Part shown: one piece after another, positions 7,955 through 16,044 of the stretch | Layout of the letters: each line of letters opens with the position of its first letter | How positions within the stretch are numbered: the first letter of the stretch is position 1 | Source of the DNA: Sinorhizobium terangae | GTDB taxonomy: Bacteria; Pseudomonadota; Alphaproteobacteria; Rhizobiales; Rhizobiaceae | Assembly (NCBI RefSeq): GCF_009601505.1 | Contig: NZ_WITC01000124.1 | Span: 62,001-126,000 of the forward strand | Direction of reading: 5' to 3' | Length of the DNA stretch: 64,000 nt | The notes under the pieces: generated by a model | Databases searched by the model: none | The model's input: the letters and a program-made list of their open reading frames with translations, nothing else | Told to the model about the DNA's origin: nothing | Translations under genes and position numbers: made by a program

Positions 7955-8938
7955 ATGCTTTCCCGCCTCTTCTCCCGCTTCAAGCGTCCCTTTCTTTCCT
8001 TAAGCGAACAGGAAATCCTGGCGCTGGCGATCTCCTCGGAGGAGGACGATGGCCGCATCTATCTCGCCTATGCGGATGCGCTGCGCGCAAAATATCCGCA
8101 CTCGGCCAAGGTCTTTGAGGATATGGCGGAGGAGGAAAGCCATCATCGCCAGGCGCTGATCGACCTGCATGTCGCCCGTTTCGGCAACCGCATTCCGCTC
8201 ATCCGGCGCGAACACGTGCGCGACTTCCCGGAGCGCAAGCCCGATTGGCTGATCGCCGAGATGCCGATCGAAAAGGCGCGCGACGAGGCGGAAGCGATGG
8301 AGGAGGCGGCCCACCGTTTCTATGTCGAGGCGGCCGCGCGCACAGGGGATGCGGCGACGCGCAAATTGCTCGGAGACCTCGCAATTGCCGAGAAGTCGCA
8401 TGAATCGCTCGCCCGCCGGCTTGGCGAGAAGCACACGCCCGAAGATGTGCGAGCGGAGGAAGAGCAGACGTCGCGCCGGCAGTTCATTCTCACTTACGTG
8501 CAGCCGGGCCTTGCCGGCCTGATGGACGGATCGGTCTCGACGCTGGCGCCGATCTTTGCTGCCGCCTTTGCGACCCAGGACACCTGGCAGACCTTTCTCG
8601 TAGGCCTTTCGGCCTCGGTCGGTGCCGGCATTTCCATGGGCTTCACCGAGGCTGCTCATGACGATGGCAAGCTTTCCGGGCGCGGCTCACCGATCAAGCG
8701 CGGGCTTGCCTCGGGCATCATGACGGCGCTCGGAGGGCTCGGCCATGCGCTGCCCTATCTGATCCCGCACTTCTGGACGGCGACGGTGACGGCGGCCGCG
8801 ATCGTCTTTTTCGAGCTTTGGGCGATCGCCTTCATCCAGAACCGCTATATGGAGACGCCGTTCCTCAGGGCAGCCTTCCAGGTCGTGCTCGGCGGCAGTC
8901 TGGTACTCGCCGCCGGCGTCCTGATCGGCAATGCCTGA
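7955..8938 (+). CDS. mbfA: Membrane-bound ferritin-like iron exporter MbfA
   Basis: 327 residues. The N-terminal half (about 15-165) is a ferritin-like erythrin domain with carboxylate/histidine ligands, for example EEESHH and EKSHE. The C-terminal half is a CCC1/VIT1-type membrane domain: four to five helices and the segment LAGLMDGSVSTLAPIFAAAF. This fusion is MbfA, an inner-membrane exporter of ferrous iron protecting rhizobia and agrobacteria from iron and peroxide stress. Irr control is expected, and a perfect Irr box lies 13 bp before the start. The in-frame region upstream of this ATG is repeat and leader, so the short start is used. A two-way terminator follows. Confidence 0.93.
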   Translation: MLSRLFSRFKRPFLSLSEQEILALAISSEEDDGRIYLAYADALRAKYPHSAKVFEDMAEEESHHRQALIDLHVARFGNRIPLIRREHVRDFPERKPDWLIAEMPIEKARDEAEAMEEAAHRFYVEAAARTGDAATRKLLGDLAIAEKSHESLARRLGEKHTPEDVRAEEEQTSRRQFILTYVQPGLAGLMDGSVSTLAPIFAAAFATQDTWQTFLVGLSASVGAGISMGFTEAAHDDGKLSGRGSPIKRGLASGIMTALGGLGHALPYLIPHFWTATVTAAAIVFFELWAIAFIQNRYMETPFLRAAFQVVLGGSLVLAAGVLIGNA

Positions 8939-8988
8939 TGCATGCCGCCGCAGTTTCGAGGTAACGCCATGTGGCGAAAAACGACATG

Positions 8989-9018
8989 AAAAAAGGGCCG
9001 CGCAAACCGGCCCTTTTT
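8989..9018. terminator. Bidirectional terminator between mbfA and the BTLCP gene
   Basis: AAAAAAGGGCCG, a short loop, then CGGCCCTTTTT. The A-run and T-run make it work for both the rightward mbfA and the leftward gene ending at 9040. Confidence 0.85.
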
Positions 9019-9039
9019 AATAGCGCGTCTTCTGGCTTG

Positions 9040-9660
9040 TCAGTTGCCGACCGAGCCGACGACGATCTCGCCGCTGTTGTCGATGGTCACCCAGCGGCCG
9101 CTGTTATAGGACGCCTGGCGCTTCAGATAGCGATAAGGCGTTTGTGTCCAGAGCTTCACCCTGTTTTCGAGATTGTCGAGGATGAAGTCGCCCTGCGCGG
9201 TGCGGACGGTCAGGACCGCATGGCCCTCGCCATCAGGCTTGCGCACGACGGTCATCAGCAACTGGCTGGCAGAAAAGCCCCGCTTCATCAGCCGGCGACG
9301 TTTTTCGAGTGCGAAGTCTTCACAATCTCCGGTGGTGGTCGGGTAGGACCAGACCTCGTCCCTGCCGAAAACCTGCTGGTCGGTCACGGGCGTGATCTCG
9401 CGGTTGACCTGAGCATTGATCTGTCGGATGACGGCCCAGCCGCGGTCGGTAACACGCGGCGCGACGGTGGTCTTGGACCGCGCACGGCATTCACCGCGAT
9501 ATTTCTGGCAAAACTCGTAATGCCCGATCGGCTGGGAGGTTACCGAGCCGGTCTGCATCCATGGAGAGGGCCCTGCCTGGGCGGGAATTGCCGTGTTTGC
9601 TGAAATGAATACTGCGCAGAAAGCCGCAATGCTTGCCTTAACCCCTGTCCAAGACGTCAT
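9040..9660 (-). CDS. Bacterial transglutaminase-like cysteine proteinase (BTLCP)
   Basis: 206 residues from the ATG at 9660. A signal peptide ends near PAQA-G (about residue 30), so the protein is exported. The papain/transglutaminase-like core shows a Cys in TGDCEDFAL, a His in EGHAVL and an Asp in ILDNL, in the right order for the catalytic triad. BTLCP proteins are frequent in alphaproteobacteria, and the best known relatives (LapG type) cut surface adhesins. No adhesin or LapD-like gene is seen here, so the target is unknown. It is a single gene ending at a shared terminator. Confidence 0.88.
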   Translation of the reverse strand: MTSWTGVKASIAAFCAVFISANTAIPAQAGPSPWMQTGSVTSQPIGHYEFCQKYRGECRARSKTTVAPRVTDRGWAVIRQINAQVNREITPVTDQQVFGRDEVWSYPTTTGDCEDFALEKRRRLMKRGFSASQLLMTVVRKPDGEGHAVLTVRTAQGDFILDNLENRVKLWTQTPYRYLKRQASYNSGRWVTIDNSGEIVVGSVGN

Positions 9661-9925
9661 ACAGATCCCCTGCAACGCGGCGTACCGGCTCTTCCTGTCC
9701 GGACCTGTCCGCGCAATCCTGAGTTGACGACAGCTTCTGTAGGATTTCCCCCGACTGCTGCTCTAATCGTTAACAAAGAGTTAATATTGTTAGATCGATG
9801 GAGTCAATCTTCTGATTCGCGGATCGGCCGTTATGGTTAAAAACGCCAAGAATTGGCGGCAATAACGCTTGCGCCGCAATGGCATTGCGCGGCGCGCAGT
9901 GAAAAGATGCCTCGCTATGCGATCG

Positions 9926-10735
9926 TCAGGCTTGCGTCAGCATCGCGCCGATCGCCTGTTTCAATTTGGCAATATCCTCGTCGCGCGAGAGCCGATGGTC
10001 GCCGTCGCGAATAAGGGTCATCACCACATCGTCCGCCGGCATGTGCTCCATCAGCTTCAGCGCATGGCTGTAGGGCACATCGGGATCGCGCATGCCCTGC
10101 AGGATATGGACCGGGCAGCCCGTCTCGACGGGGCCCAAGAGCACGCGATTGGCGCGGCCGTCCTCGATCAGCGCCCGCGTAAAGATGTTGGGCTCGGGGC
10201 TGTATTGCGACGGCTCCTCGAAATAGCCGCGTTCGGCAAGCGAGGTTTTCTCGGCCTCGGTGAGATTGGGTTCGATCAGTTCCGCCGTGAAGTCCGGGGC
10301 GGGGGCGATCAGTACAAGGCCGGCGACGCGACCCGCCTCGCCGCGCCGTTTGAGCTCCTGAATGAGACGCAAGGCGACCCAGCCGCCCATCGAGGAGCCT
10401 ATGAGGATCAGGCGCGATGCCGGCGCGGCGTGGTCGATGACCGCAAGGCTTTCCTCGATCCAGCGCGAGATCGTGCCGTCCCGGAAATCGCCGCCCGAGG
10501 CGCCGTGGCCGGAATAGTCGAAACGGATGCAGTCGGTTCCGGCTGCGCGGGCATAGTGCTCGACCTCGACGGCCTTCGTGCCGGTCATATCGGAGCGATA
10601 GCCGCCGAGCCACACGAGCGCGGGGCGCTGAGAGCGCGGCTCGGTGCGAAAGATCCGCATGGCGATCGTGCGCGCGGATGCACCGCTGCCCACCTCGATC
10701 CGCGTGATTTCAGTTTCGGCTGATGCTGTTGACAT
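9926..10735 (-). CDS. Alpha/beta hydrolase
   Basis: 269 residues from the ATG at 10735; the frame runs on upstream but without family-like sequence. The nucleophile elbow is GSSMGG (Ser near residue 110), followed by the acid in a MRDPDVPY segment and a catalytic His in DGDHRLS. The fold resembles ABHD10-type and carboxylesterase-like hydrolases, acting on esters or thioesters in the cytoplasm (no signal peptide). It is divergent from infC with a 221-bp gap. The substrate is unknown. Confidence 0.85.
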   Translation of the reverse strand: MSTASAETEITRIEVGSGASARTIAMRIFRTEPRSQRPALVWLGGYRSDMTGTKAVEVEHYARAAGTDCIRFDYSGHGASGGDFRDGTISRWIEESLAVIDHAAPASRLILIGSSMGGWVALRLIQELKRRGEAGRVAGLVLIAPAPDFTAELIEPNLTEAEKTSLAERGYFEEPSQYSPEPNIFTRALIEDGRANRVLLGPVETGCPVHILQGMRDPDVPYSHALKLMEHMPADDVVMTLIRDGDHRLSRDEDIAKLKQAIGAMLTQA

Positions 10736-10956
10736 CGGATGTCCTCTTGAAAGACGGCGGCGGGCGCAAGATTTCCTTCTAAAACAGATTCGCCTATGCT
10801 TCGACAGAGGGTGATTTTCCTTGCGAGCCATGCTATTGACTCTGGCGCCGCAATTCACACATTGCCGTCGGTGACAGTTTCAAGCGCTTCGCCTGAGATC
10901 GCGCTGACCGTTCAAGCAGACCAAAGATACGTCAATAGCTCGAGGAGAGTACGACC

Positions 10957-11493
10957 ATTCGCAGACCGTTCAAAGCGGACGCCCCGGTTAAAGAGGGACC
11001 GCGCTCAAACAAGGAAATCCGGGTCCCCCGGGTTCAGCTTATCGATGCCGAAGGCCAGAATGTCGGCGTCGTTCCGATCGACCAGGCGCTCCGCATGGCG
11101 GACGAAGCCGGTCTTGATCTGGTAGAGATCGCACCGAATTCCGAACCGCCGGTGTGCAAGATTCTTGATCTGGGCAAGCTGAAATACGCCAACCAGAAGA
11201 AGGCCGCCGAAGCGCGCAAGAAACAAAAGATCGTCGAGATCAAAGAAATCAAGATGCGTCCGAACATCGACACCCATGACTATGAGGTGAAGATGAAGGC
11301 CATGAACCGCTTCTTCGAGGAAGGTGACAAGGTCAAGGTGACGCTGAAGTTCCGCGGTCGCGAAATGGCCCACCAGGAACTCGGCATGAAGCTGCTCTTG
11401 CAGGTGAAGGACGACACCCAGGCGATCGCCAAGGTGGAAGCCGAACCGAAGCTCGAAGGCCGCCAGATGATGATGGTGCTCGCACCGAAGTGA
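10957..11493 (+). CDS. infC: Translation initiation factor IF-3 with ATT start
   Basis: 178 residues if read from ATT at 10957. The next ATG in frame (11095) would delete the first 46 residues, including [18 protein letters not shown] and most of the N-terminal domain, which are universally conserved. GAGGAGAG at 10942-10949 is a strong ribosome site 7 bases upstream of the ATT. ATT/AUU starts are the hallmark of IF-3 genes, because IF-3 itself rejects non-canonical starts, giving autoregulation. The C-terminal domain (about 90-175) includes [13 protein letters not shown]. Unlike in E. coli, infC is 4 kb away from rpmI-rplT and ends with its own terminator. Confidence 0.96.
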   Translation: MRRPFKADAPVKEGPRSNKEIRVPRVQLIDAEGQNVGVVPIDQALRMADEAGLDLVEIAPNSEPPVCKILDLGKLKYANQKKAAEARKKQKIVEIKEIKMRPNIDTHDYEVKMKAMNRFFEEGDKVKVTLKFRGREMAHQELGMKLLLQVKDDTQAIAKVEAEPKLEGRQMMMVLAPK

Positions 11494-11520
11494 TCGGGAA
11501 ACCCGTCGCGTTTCCAGCAA

Positions 11521-11551
11521 GAAGCCGCCGTTAGGCGGCTTCTTCGCTTTT
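11521..11551 (+). terminator. Rho-independent terminator of infC
   Basis: A perfect 9-bp stem, GAAGCCGCC and GGCGGCTTC, with a GTTA loop, followed by TTCGCTTTT. Confidence 0.88.
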
Positions 11552-11617
11552 GGCCCCGCAGCATGTTCTCCCCGAGTCGGAGCCGATTAAACCCATTCAG
11601 CAATTCCACGTGCTCCA

Positions 11618-11691
11618 GCGATCTTTGCGCGTCTCTTAAGACGCGCGGCGTTGTAAAGCGCGTCGCGTGAGTCCGATTGAACGCGACGCGC
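11618..11691. repeat. Intergenic palindromic repeat, two hairpins
   Basis: First hairpin GCGCGTCT-ctta-AGACGCGC (11627-11646), with the flanks TCTTT and GGCGTTGTAA of the module found at 24103, 34560 and 43987. Directly after it is a second, perfect 11-bp palindrome, GCGCGTCGCGT at 11658-11668 pairing with 11681-11691. Confidence 0.75.
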
Positions 11692-11722
11692 GTTAGATGT
11701 GCTCCGCTGTCGCCGATCCTGC

Positions 11723-11739
11723 CTGACAGAACGCTGACA
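11723..11739 (+). promoter_or_regulatory. Direct repeat CTGACA-N5-CTGACA, candidate response-regulator site
   Basis: CTGACAGAACGCTGACA holds two identical hexamers starting 11 bp apart, the usual helical spacing for OmpR-family regulators. It lies 74 bp upstream of the first Ser/Gly-rich gene, in the same locus as an OmpR-family regulator. A third, inverted CTGTCAG lies at about 11755. Confidence 0.4.
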
Positions 11740-11812
11740 AGGCGGCTCAGCGAGCTGTCAGCGACGGTATGCCATTCTTCCGGGGTTGGTAGGCGAAGGG
11801 AAGGATGGAAAC

Positions 11813-12373
11813 ATGCAATCCAAGTTCAGGAATTTGTTTTTGGCGACGACCCTCGGTGTCTTCAGTGCGGCGGCGGGACCATTTGCCTCGTCTCTGCTTG
11901 CCCCTGATTCGGCAAATCCTCTTTCGGCCGATGCGGTTGCGAGCGGCAGCGGTTCCGGCAGCGGCAAGTCGGGTGGCGGTAGCAGCGGATCGGGCGGCGG
12001 CAGCCATTCCGGCAGCGGCCATTCCGGCGGTCAGGGAAGCAATGGCGGTTCTGGCGGCGGAAATGGCGGTGGCGGTCACGGACAGGACAACGACAATGGC
12101 GACGACCGCCGCGCCGGCAATGACGACGACGATGATCGCAGGCGCGACAGGCCGGATCGCCCGGAAGTCGCGTTGAAGGTCCCCGAAGAAAGACTTCGTG
12201 GTCTCCTCAATGGCTCGCTGGTCGCCGTCGACAATCTCGGGCGGGTCCTGGAGGTCGAGGTAGAATTCGAGCACGGCGCTCGTTTCGTCACCGTCAAGCC
12301 GCACGGGTCGGATGCGCGCCGCAATCCGGGGCCGATCGGGTCCGTCTCGATCAGGTCTGCGCGGACGCCGTGA
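11813..12373 (+). CDS. Exported Ser/Gly-rich low-complexity protein
   Basis: 186 residues. The ATG at 11813 has GGGAAGG about 9 bases upstream. A signal-peptide-like N-terminus (1-40) is followed by a Ser/Gly-rich linker (about 44-90, with SGSGSGSGK and GGGGHGQD), a very acidic/basic stretch of Asp and Arg (about 92-125), and a folded C-terminal part of about 60 residues with an EERLRGLLNGSL helix. I do not recognise a named domain in the tail; it may be a diverged PepSY-like unit. The downstream gene has the same architecture and the same length. Both precede a two-component system, so an envelope-sensing or modulator role is possible but not shown. Confidence 0.75.
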   Translation: MQSKFRNLFLATTLGVFSAAAGPFASSLLAPDSANPLSADAVASGSGSGSGKSGGGSSGSGGGSHSGSGHSGGQGSNGGSGGGNGGGGHGQDNDNGDDRRAGNDDDDDRRRDRPDRPEVALKVPEERLRGLLNGSLVAVDNLGRVLEVEVEFEHGARFVTVKPHGSDARRNPGPIGSVSIRSARTP

Positions 12374-12440
12374 CGGGCACTTCGCGATCGTGACGGCGCG
12401 ATGAGGTGAGTTGCGAGCCCGGCCGCGCCCGCTTGCCCGA

Positions 12441-12472
12441 ATATCCCACGCTTTGGGTCGCGTGGGATTTTC
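12441..12472 (+). terminator. Rho-independent terminator between the two Ser/Gly-rich genes
   Basis: A 9-bp stem ATCCCACGC (12443-12451) with GCGTGGGAT (12460-12468), then TTTT. It implies that the second gene has its own promoter. Confidence 0.8.
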
Positions 12473-12600
12473 GACGTCGCGGCGTCCCATAAGCGAACGC
12501 GCCGTTCGGCTCTTGCTGTAGGCTTGACGAAGCGCCATCACTGCGACGTATTAACGTCTCCGCGTCCGCGTAGCGGCACCTCTGTCGATTGGTCAATGTC

Positions 12601-13161
12601 ATGCGGGTGAAACGCCGCCTCTTCATTGCGCTTCTTAGCTGCTGCGTTTTCCCCTTGCTGGCGCCGCATCCGGTGGATTTTGCTGCCCATGCCGCAAGCG
12701 GCAGCGGCAGCAGCGGCTCCGGCAGCAGCGGCTCCGGCAGCAGTGGCTCCGGCAGCAGCGGGAGCAACAGTGGCTCTGGCAGTAGTGGCAGCAATAGCGG
12801 CTCGGGCGGCAGCAACAGTGGCTCGGGCGGCAGCAACAGTGGCTCGGGCAGCAGCAATAGCGGGTCTGGCAGCAGCGGCCACGGAGGTCACGGACAGGAT
12901 GATGACGGCGAGGACGCCGGCGGCCGCCGGAGTGATCAGGAGCGCGTCCGCGACGCGGTAGTTGAAGGGCGGATCCTGCCGCTCAAGGACGTGCTGCGCC
13001 TCGTCGACGAGGACAAGTACGGCGCCGTCATCGGCATCGATCTGAGGCGCTACGGCGGGAGCGACGTCTACCGGCTGACGACCCGTGACGGCAAGGGCGT
13101 CATCCGTGATCTCAGGATCAACGCGCGTACCGGTAAATTCATGAATATTCTCGGATTTTGA
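12601..13161 (+). CDS. Exported Ser/Gly-repeat protein with C-terminal PepSY-like domain
   Basis: 186 residues from the ATG at 12601 (a TTG 12 bases upstream is also in frame). A signal peptide (1-36, ending near AHA-A) leads into a Ser/Gly/Asn repeat (about 37-98), then GHGGHGQDDDGED. A C-terminal region (about 115-186) matches the PepSY pattern: a helix RVRDAVVEGRILPLKDVLRLV, then strands with YRLTTRDGKGVIRDLRI and a final NARTGKF. PepSY proteins of this size are periplasmic and often sit next to a response regulator and kinase. Here the regulator starts 7 bp after the stop, so co-transcription is likely. It could modulate the sensor from the periplasm. Confidence 0.82.
   Translation: MRVKRRLFIALLSCCVFPLLAPHPVDFAAHAASGSGSSGSGSSGSGSSGSGSSGSNSGSGSSGSNSGSGGSNSGSGGSNSGSGSSNSGSGSSGHGGHGQDDDGEDAGGRRSDQERVRDAVVEGRILPLKDVLRLVDEDKYGAVIGIDLRRYGGSDVYRLTTRDGKGVIRDLRINARTGKFMNILGF
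12694..12885 (+). repeat. Tandem Ser/Gly coding repeat
   Basis: Within the PepSY-like gene. Near-identical 15-base units (AGCAGCGGCTCCGGC) at the start are followed by 21-base units encoding GGSNSGS. The unit identity at DNA level suggests recent expansion and possible length variation. Confidence 0.7.
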
Positions 13162-13168
13162 GGCGGGC

Positions 13169-13834
13169 ATGCGTATTCTTCTGGCCGAGGATGATCCCAA
13201 TATCGCCGCCCATGTCGCGGCCAGGCTGAGCGTAAACGGCTATGAAGTCGATACCGTCGCCTTTGGCCCGGACGTTTGGGAGAGGGGCGAACAGGATGCC
13301 TACGCTGCGATCGTTCTCGATCTTGGCCTGCCTGGCATGGACGGGTTGTCGATTCTAAAGCGCTGGCGCGAAGCGGGCGTGGAGACGCCGGTGCTGGTTC
13401 TGACGGCGCGCGGATCCTGGATGGAACGTGTCGACGGCTTCGACGCCGGGGCGGACGACTATTTGCCGAAACCCTTCCGGACCGAGGAGCTCCTCGCCCG
13501 ACTGAAGGCGCTGCTGCGACGCGCAGGACCGCGCCTGCGCGGCATCAGGGCCGCGGGGCGCTTCACGCTTGACGAGGAAAGGCGGCGGGTGACCTTCGAT
13601 GGAAAGGTGCTCGATCTCAGCCCTCTCGAATACCGCATGGTCGCGCTCTTCATCGAGCGAAAAGGCCAGGTGGTGACGCAGCTCGAGCTCGCAAGCCATG
13701 TTCAGGGGCGGGAGGATGACGCCGCCAAGAACGCGGTTGAGGCGATGATCGCCCGGCTGCGGAAAAAGACGGACAGCGGCGCGATCGAGACGCGCCGGGG
13801 TTTCGGCTACATCCTGCCGGACGATCAACCATGA
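13169..13834 (+). CDS. OmpR-family response regulator
   Basis: 221 residues. The receiver domain (1-115) has the acidic pocket at residues 7-9 (EDD), phospho-acceptor Asp51 in VLDLGLPGMDG and the conserved Lys in YLPKPF. A winged-helix DNA-binding domain covers about 125-218 and ends with the typical RRGFGYIL. The start lies 7 bp after the PepSY-like gene, and the stop overlaps the kinase start by ATGA. It should receive phosphate from the downstream kinase. The overall type is close to PhoP/FeuP regulators that control envelope and magnesium genes, but the specific regulon is unknown. Confidence 0.93.
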   Translation: MRILLAEDDPNIAAHVAARLSVNGYEVDTVAFGPDVWERGEQDAYAAIVLDLGLPGMDGLSILKRWREAGVETPVLVLTARGSWMERVDGFDAGADDYLPKPFRTEELLARLKALLRRAGPRLRGIRAAGRFTLDEERRRVTFDGKVLDLSPLEYRMVALFIERKGQVVTQLELASHVQGREDDAAKNAVEAMIARLRKKTDSGAIETRRGFGYILPDDQP

Positions 13835-15168
13835 TGCGGTCGCTGCGCCTGCGGCTGGCGATTGGGGCGATGATTGCGATCGCATTCGTCCTGCTGATGG
13901 CATGGATCTCCTTGAGCAGGCTCTTCACCGACTATGTGCTGAAGCAGTATCGAGCAGAGATGACGTCGATCATCGACACCATTGCCGCCGAGACGACCGC
14001 CTCGGGCGGCGGACTGCAGCTGGAACGCGAGCCTGCCGATCCGCGCTTTCGCCTCCCGACAGGCGGGCGCTACTGGCAGATCTCTCCAGCGTCGGGCGAG
14101 CCCCAGCGGTCGCGATCGCTGTGGGACGTCGTGATTGATACGGATTCGCCGCCGGTACACGCCTACCAAGGCTTCGCGCAGGTCGAGGGCCCCGACGGCT
14201 CGCCGATGCTCGTCCACAGCGAACACCTATCGCTTGGCGACGGACCTGCGGCGGTGTCCTTCACGGCGTATGCGGGCTTTTCCCGCAAGGAACTGGACGA
14301 CGCGCTTGGCGCATTCCACGACCGCATGCGGCTGATGCTCCTCGCCATGGCTGGCGTGCTTGCGGGCGCGGCTTTTCTTCAGGGTGCAATCGGCCTCATG
14401 CCGCTTCAGCGCCTGCGGCAGCGGGCCGCCGCCGTACGTGCCGGTCGGGAGAGCGATTTCGGCACGGCCGGCCCGAGCGAGGTGCAGCCGCTCGTCAGTG
14501 AGATCAACATGCTGCTCGCCGAACGCGAGTCTGCGCTCGAACGTGCGCGGGCGCGGGCGAGCGATCTCGCTCACGGCCTCAAGACGCCCTTGACGGTACT
14601 GGCGCATCTTGCCGAGCACCTGCCGCCGGACGAGCGCGCGGCCGCGCTTCAGCAGGTGGATGCCGTGCGTCAGCGTGCCGATCGGCAATTGCAGGCCGCT
14701 CGCATGGGCGTCGAACGCATGGCCGCGACCACTGTCGCCGAGCTCGGCACAAGGGTGGTCAATGTATTGCGACCGGTCACCGTCGAAAAAGGCATCGCCT
14801 GGGAGGTCGACATCGAGCCGGCTCTGTCGCTCGATATCGATCCCGCGGACTTCGCCGAGTGCATCGGCAACTTGCTCGACAATGCGAGCAAGTGGGCGCG
14901 CTCGCGTATACGCCTCGGTGCGCGCAACGCCGAGGATTGCGTCGTGATCGAGATCGACGACGACGGACCTGGGGTCGACGATAAGAACCGCGAGTTGGTC
15001 CTGAGGCGCGGCGCGCACCTCGACGACCATGGCCCCGAACAGCGCTCTGGCTCGGGTCTGGGTCTCGCGATCAGCGCTGATATCGCCGAGGCCTATGGGG
15101 CGACGCTGAGGCTGGCGCGTTCCCCTCTTGGCGGATTGCAGGCCGCGTTGATTTTTCCGCGGCGGTAG
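13831..15168 (+). CDS. Sensor histidine kinase
   Basis: 445 residues. Transmembrane helix 1 (about 8-30), a periplasmic sensor region (about 31-165) and transmembrane helix 2 (about 168-188) are followed by HAMP-like sequence. The phospho-acceptor is His248 in DLAHGLKTPLTVL. The ATP-binding domain shows N-box NLLDNASKWA, G1 DDDGPGV and G2 GSGLGLAI. It overlaps the response regulator by 4 bp and so forms its partner. The topology and the H-box HGLKTPL are like PhoQ/FeuQ kinases. A periplasmic PepSY-like protein two genes upstream is a natural candidate to touch its sensor domain. Confidence 0.93.
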   Translation: MMRSLRLRLAIGAMIAIAFVLLMAWISLSRLFTDYVLKQYRAEMTSIIDTIAAETTASGGGLQLEREPADPRFRLPTGGRYWQISPASGEPQRSRSLWDVVIDTDSPPVHAYQGFAQVEGPDGSPMLVHSEHLSLGDGPAAVSFTAYAGFSRKELDDALGAFHDRMRLMLLAMAGVLAGAAFLQGAIGLMPLQRLRQRAAAVRAGRESDFGTAGPSEVQPLVSEINMLLAERESALERARARASDLAHGLKTPLTVLAHLAEHLPPDERAAALQQVDAVRQRADRQLQAARMGVERMAATTVAELGTRVVNVLRPVTVEKGIAWEVDIEPALSLDIDPADFAECIGNLLDNASKWARSRIRLGARNAEDCVVIEIDDDGPGVDDKNRELVLRRGAHLDDHGPEQRSGSGLGLAISADIAEAYGATLRLARSPLGGLQAALIFPRR

Positions 15169-15229
15169 CGCGCGCGATCGGGCGGCCGCTGTGCCTGTTT
15201 CGCCTCGCGCATTGCCGGCGTTTGCCTGC

Positions 15230-15258
15230 TTGCGTTTTTCAGGGCGTGCGGTTATAAG
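15230..15258 (+). promoter_or_regulatory. Candidate promoter of rpmI-rplT
   Basis: TTGCGT at 15230-15235 and TATAAG at 15253-15258 with an exact 17-base spacer. It predicts a leader of about 95 bases before rpmI, long enough for ribosomal-protein feedback control. Confidence 0.5.
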
Positions 15259-15361
15259 CCCCCGTCCGAACGGTCCGGCAGGGCATGCCGTGGCCGTTCT
15301 TAACGCTGGAAACGGGCCTCGTCTGCCTGTTTCGCACTATTAAGAACAATGGAGTAGCAAA

Positions 15362-15565
15362 ATGCCCAAGATGAAGACGAAATCGTCTGCCAAGAAGCGG
15401 TTCAAAGTCACCGCTACCGGCAAGGTCCGCGCTGCCGCTGCTGGCAAGCGCCACGGCATGATCAAGCGGTCCAACAAGTTCATTCGCGACGCACGCGGAA
15501 CCATGGTTCTCGCTGAGCCTGATGGCAAGAAGGTCGTCAAGAACTACCTGCCTAACGGTCTCTAA
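15362..15565 (+). CDS. rpmI: 50S ribosomal protein L35
   Basis: 67 residues, standard length. It is highly basic, with the family start [21 protein letters not shown] and a central HGMIKRS. It is followed by rplT after 36 bp, the conserved rpmI-rplT pair. The leader upstream could hold an L20-binding structure, as known for other bacteria, but I could not confirm one by eye. Confidence 0.98.
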   Translation: MPKMKTKSSAKKRFKVTATGKVRAAAAGKRHGMIKRSNKFIRDARGTMVLAEPDGKKVVKNYLPNGL

Positions 15566-15601
15566 GACGTCTGGCGATTTGGATTTTAAGGAGATCATGA
15601 C

Positions 15602-16006
15602 ATGGCACGTGTAAAACGCGGTGTGACCGCCCACGCCAAGCACAAGAAGACGCTCAAGGCCGCCAAGGGTTTCTACGGCCGCCGCAAGAACACCATTCGC
15701 GCCGCCAAGGCCGCAGTGGATCGTTCCAAGCAGTACGCCTACCGCGACCGCAAGGTTAACAAGCGCAACTTCCGCGCTCTCTGGATCCAGCGCATCAACG
15801 CTGCCGTCCGCGAGCATGGCCTGACCTATGGCCGCTTCATCGACGGTCTCAACAAGGCCGGCATTGAAGTCGACCGCAAGGTCCTGTCCGACATGGCAAT
15901 CCATGAGACGGCTGCATTCACGGCGCTGGTCGAAGCTGCCAAGAAGGCGCTCGCCTACCTCAAGGAAGCCGGCACGGCAAACGAGTTTGAAAGCGCTGTC
16001 CGTTAA
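15602..16006 (+). CDS. rplT: 50S ribosomal protein L20
   Basis: 134 residues with the basic N-terminal extension [19 protein letters not shown], the GFYGRRKN motif and the globular tail with [13 protein letters not shown]20 is an early assembly protein binding 23S rRNA and is the usual repressor of its own operon. GGAGATCATGAC lies just before the start. A terminator follows. Confidence 0.98.
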   Translation: MARVKRGVTAHAKHKKTLKAAKGFYGRRKNTIRAAKAAVDRSKQYAYRDRKVNKRNFRALWIQRINAAVREHGLTYGRFIDGLNKAGIEVDRKVLSDMAIHETAAFTALVEAAKKALAYLKEAGTANEFESAVR

Positions 16007-16044
16007 GCCAGCGTTTTCCCAAGACCGTTTCTGAAATTGTTGGG

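Noticed and set aside
12524-12554. Possible promoter TTGACG...TATTAA before the PepSY-like gene
   Set aside because: The spacer is 19 bases, longer than normal, and no second feature supports it.
12694-12885. Possible CRISPR or minisatellite array
   Set aside because: The units are contiguous, encode Ser/Gly in frame and have no unique spacers, so it is a coding tandem repeat, not a CRISPR.
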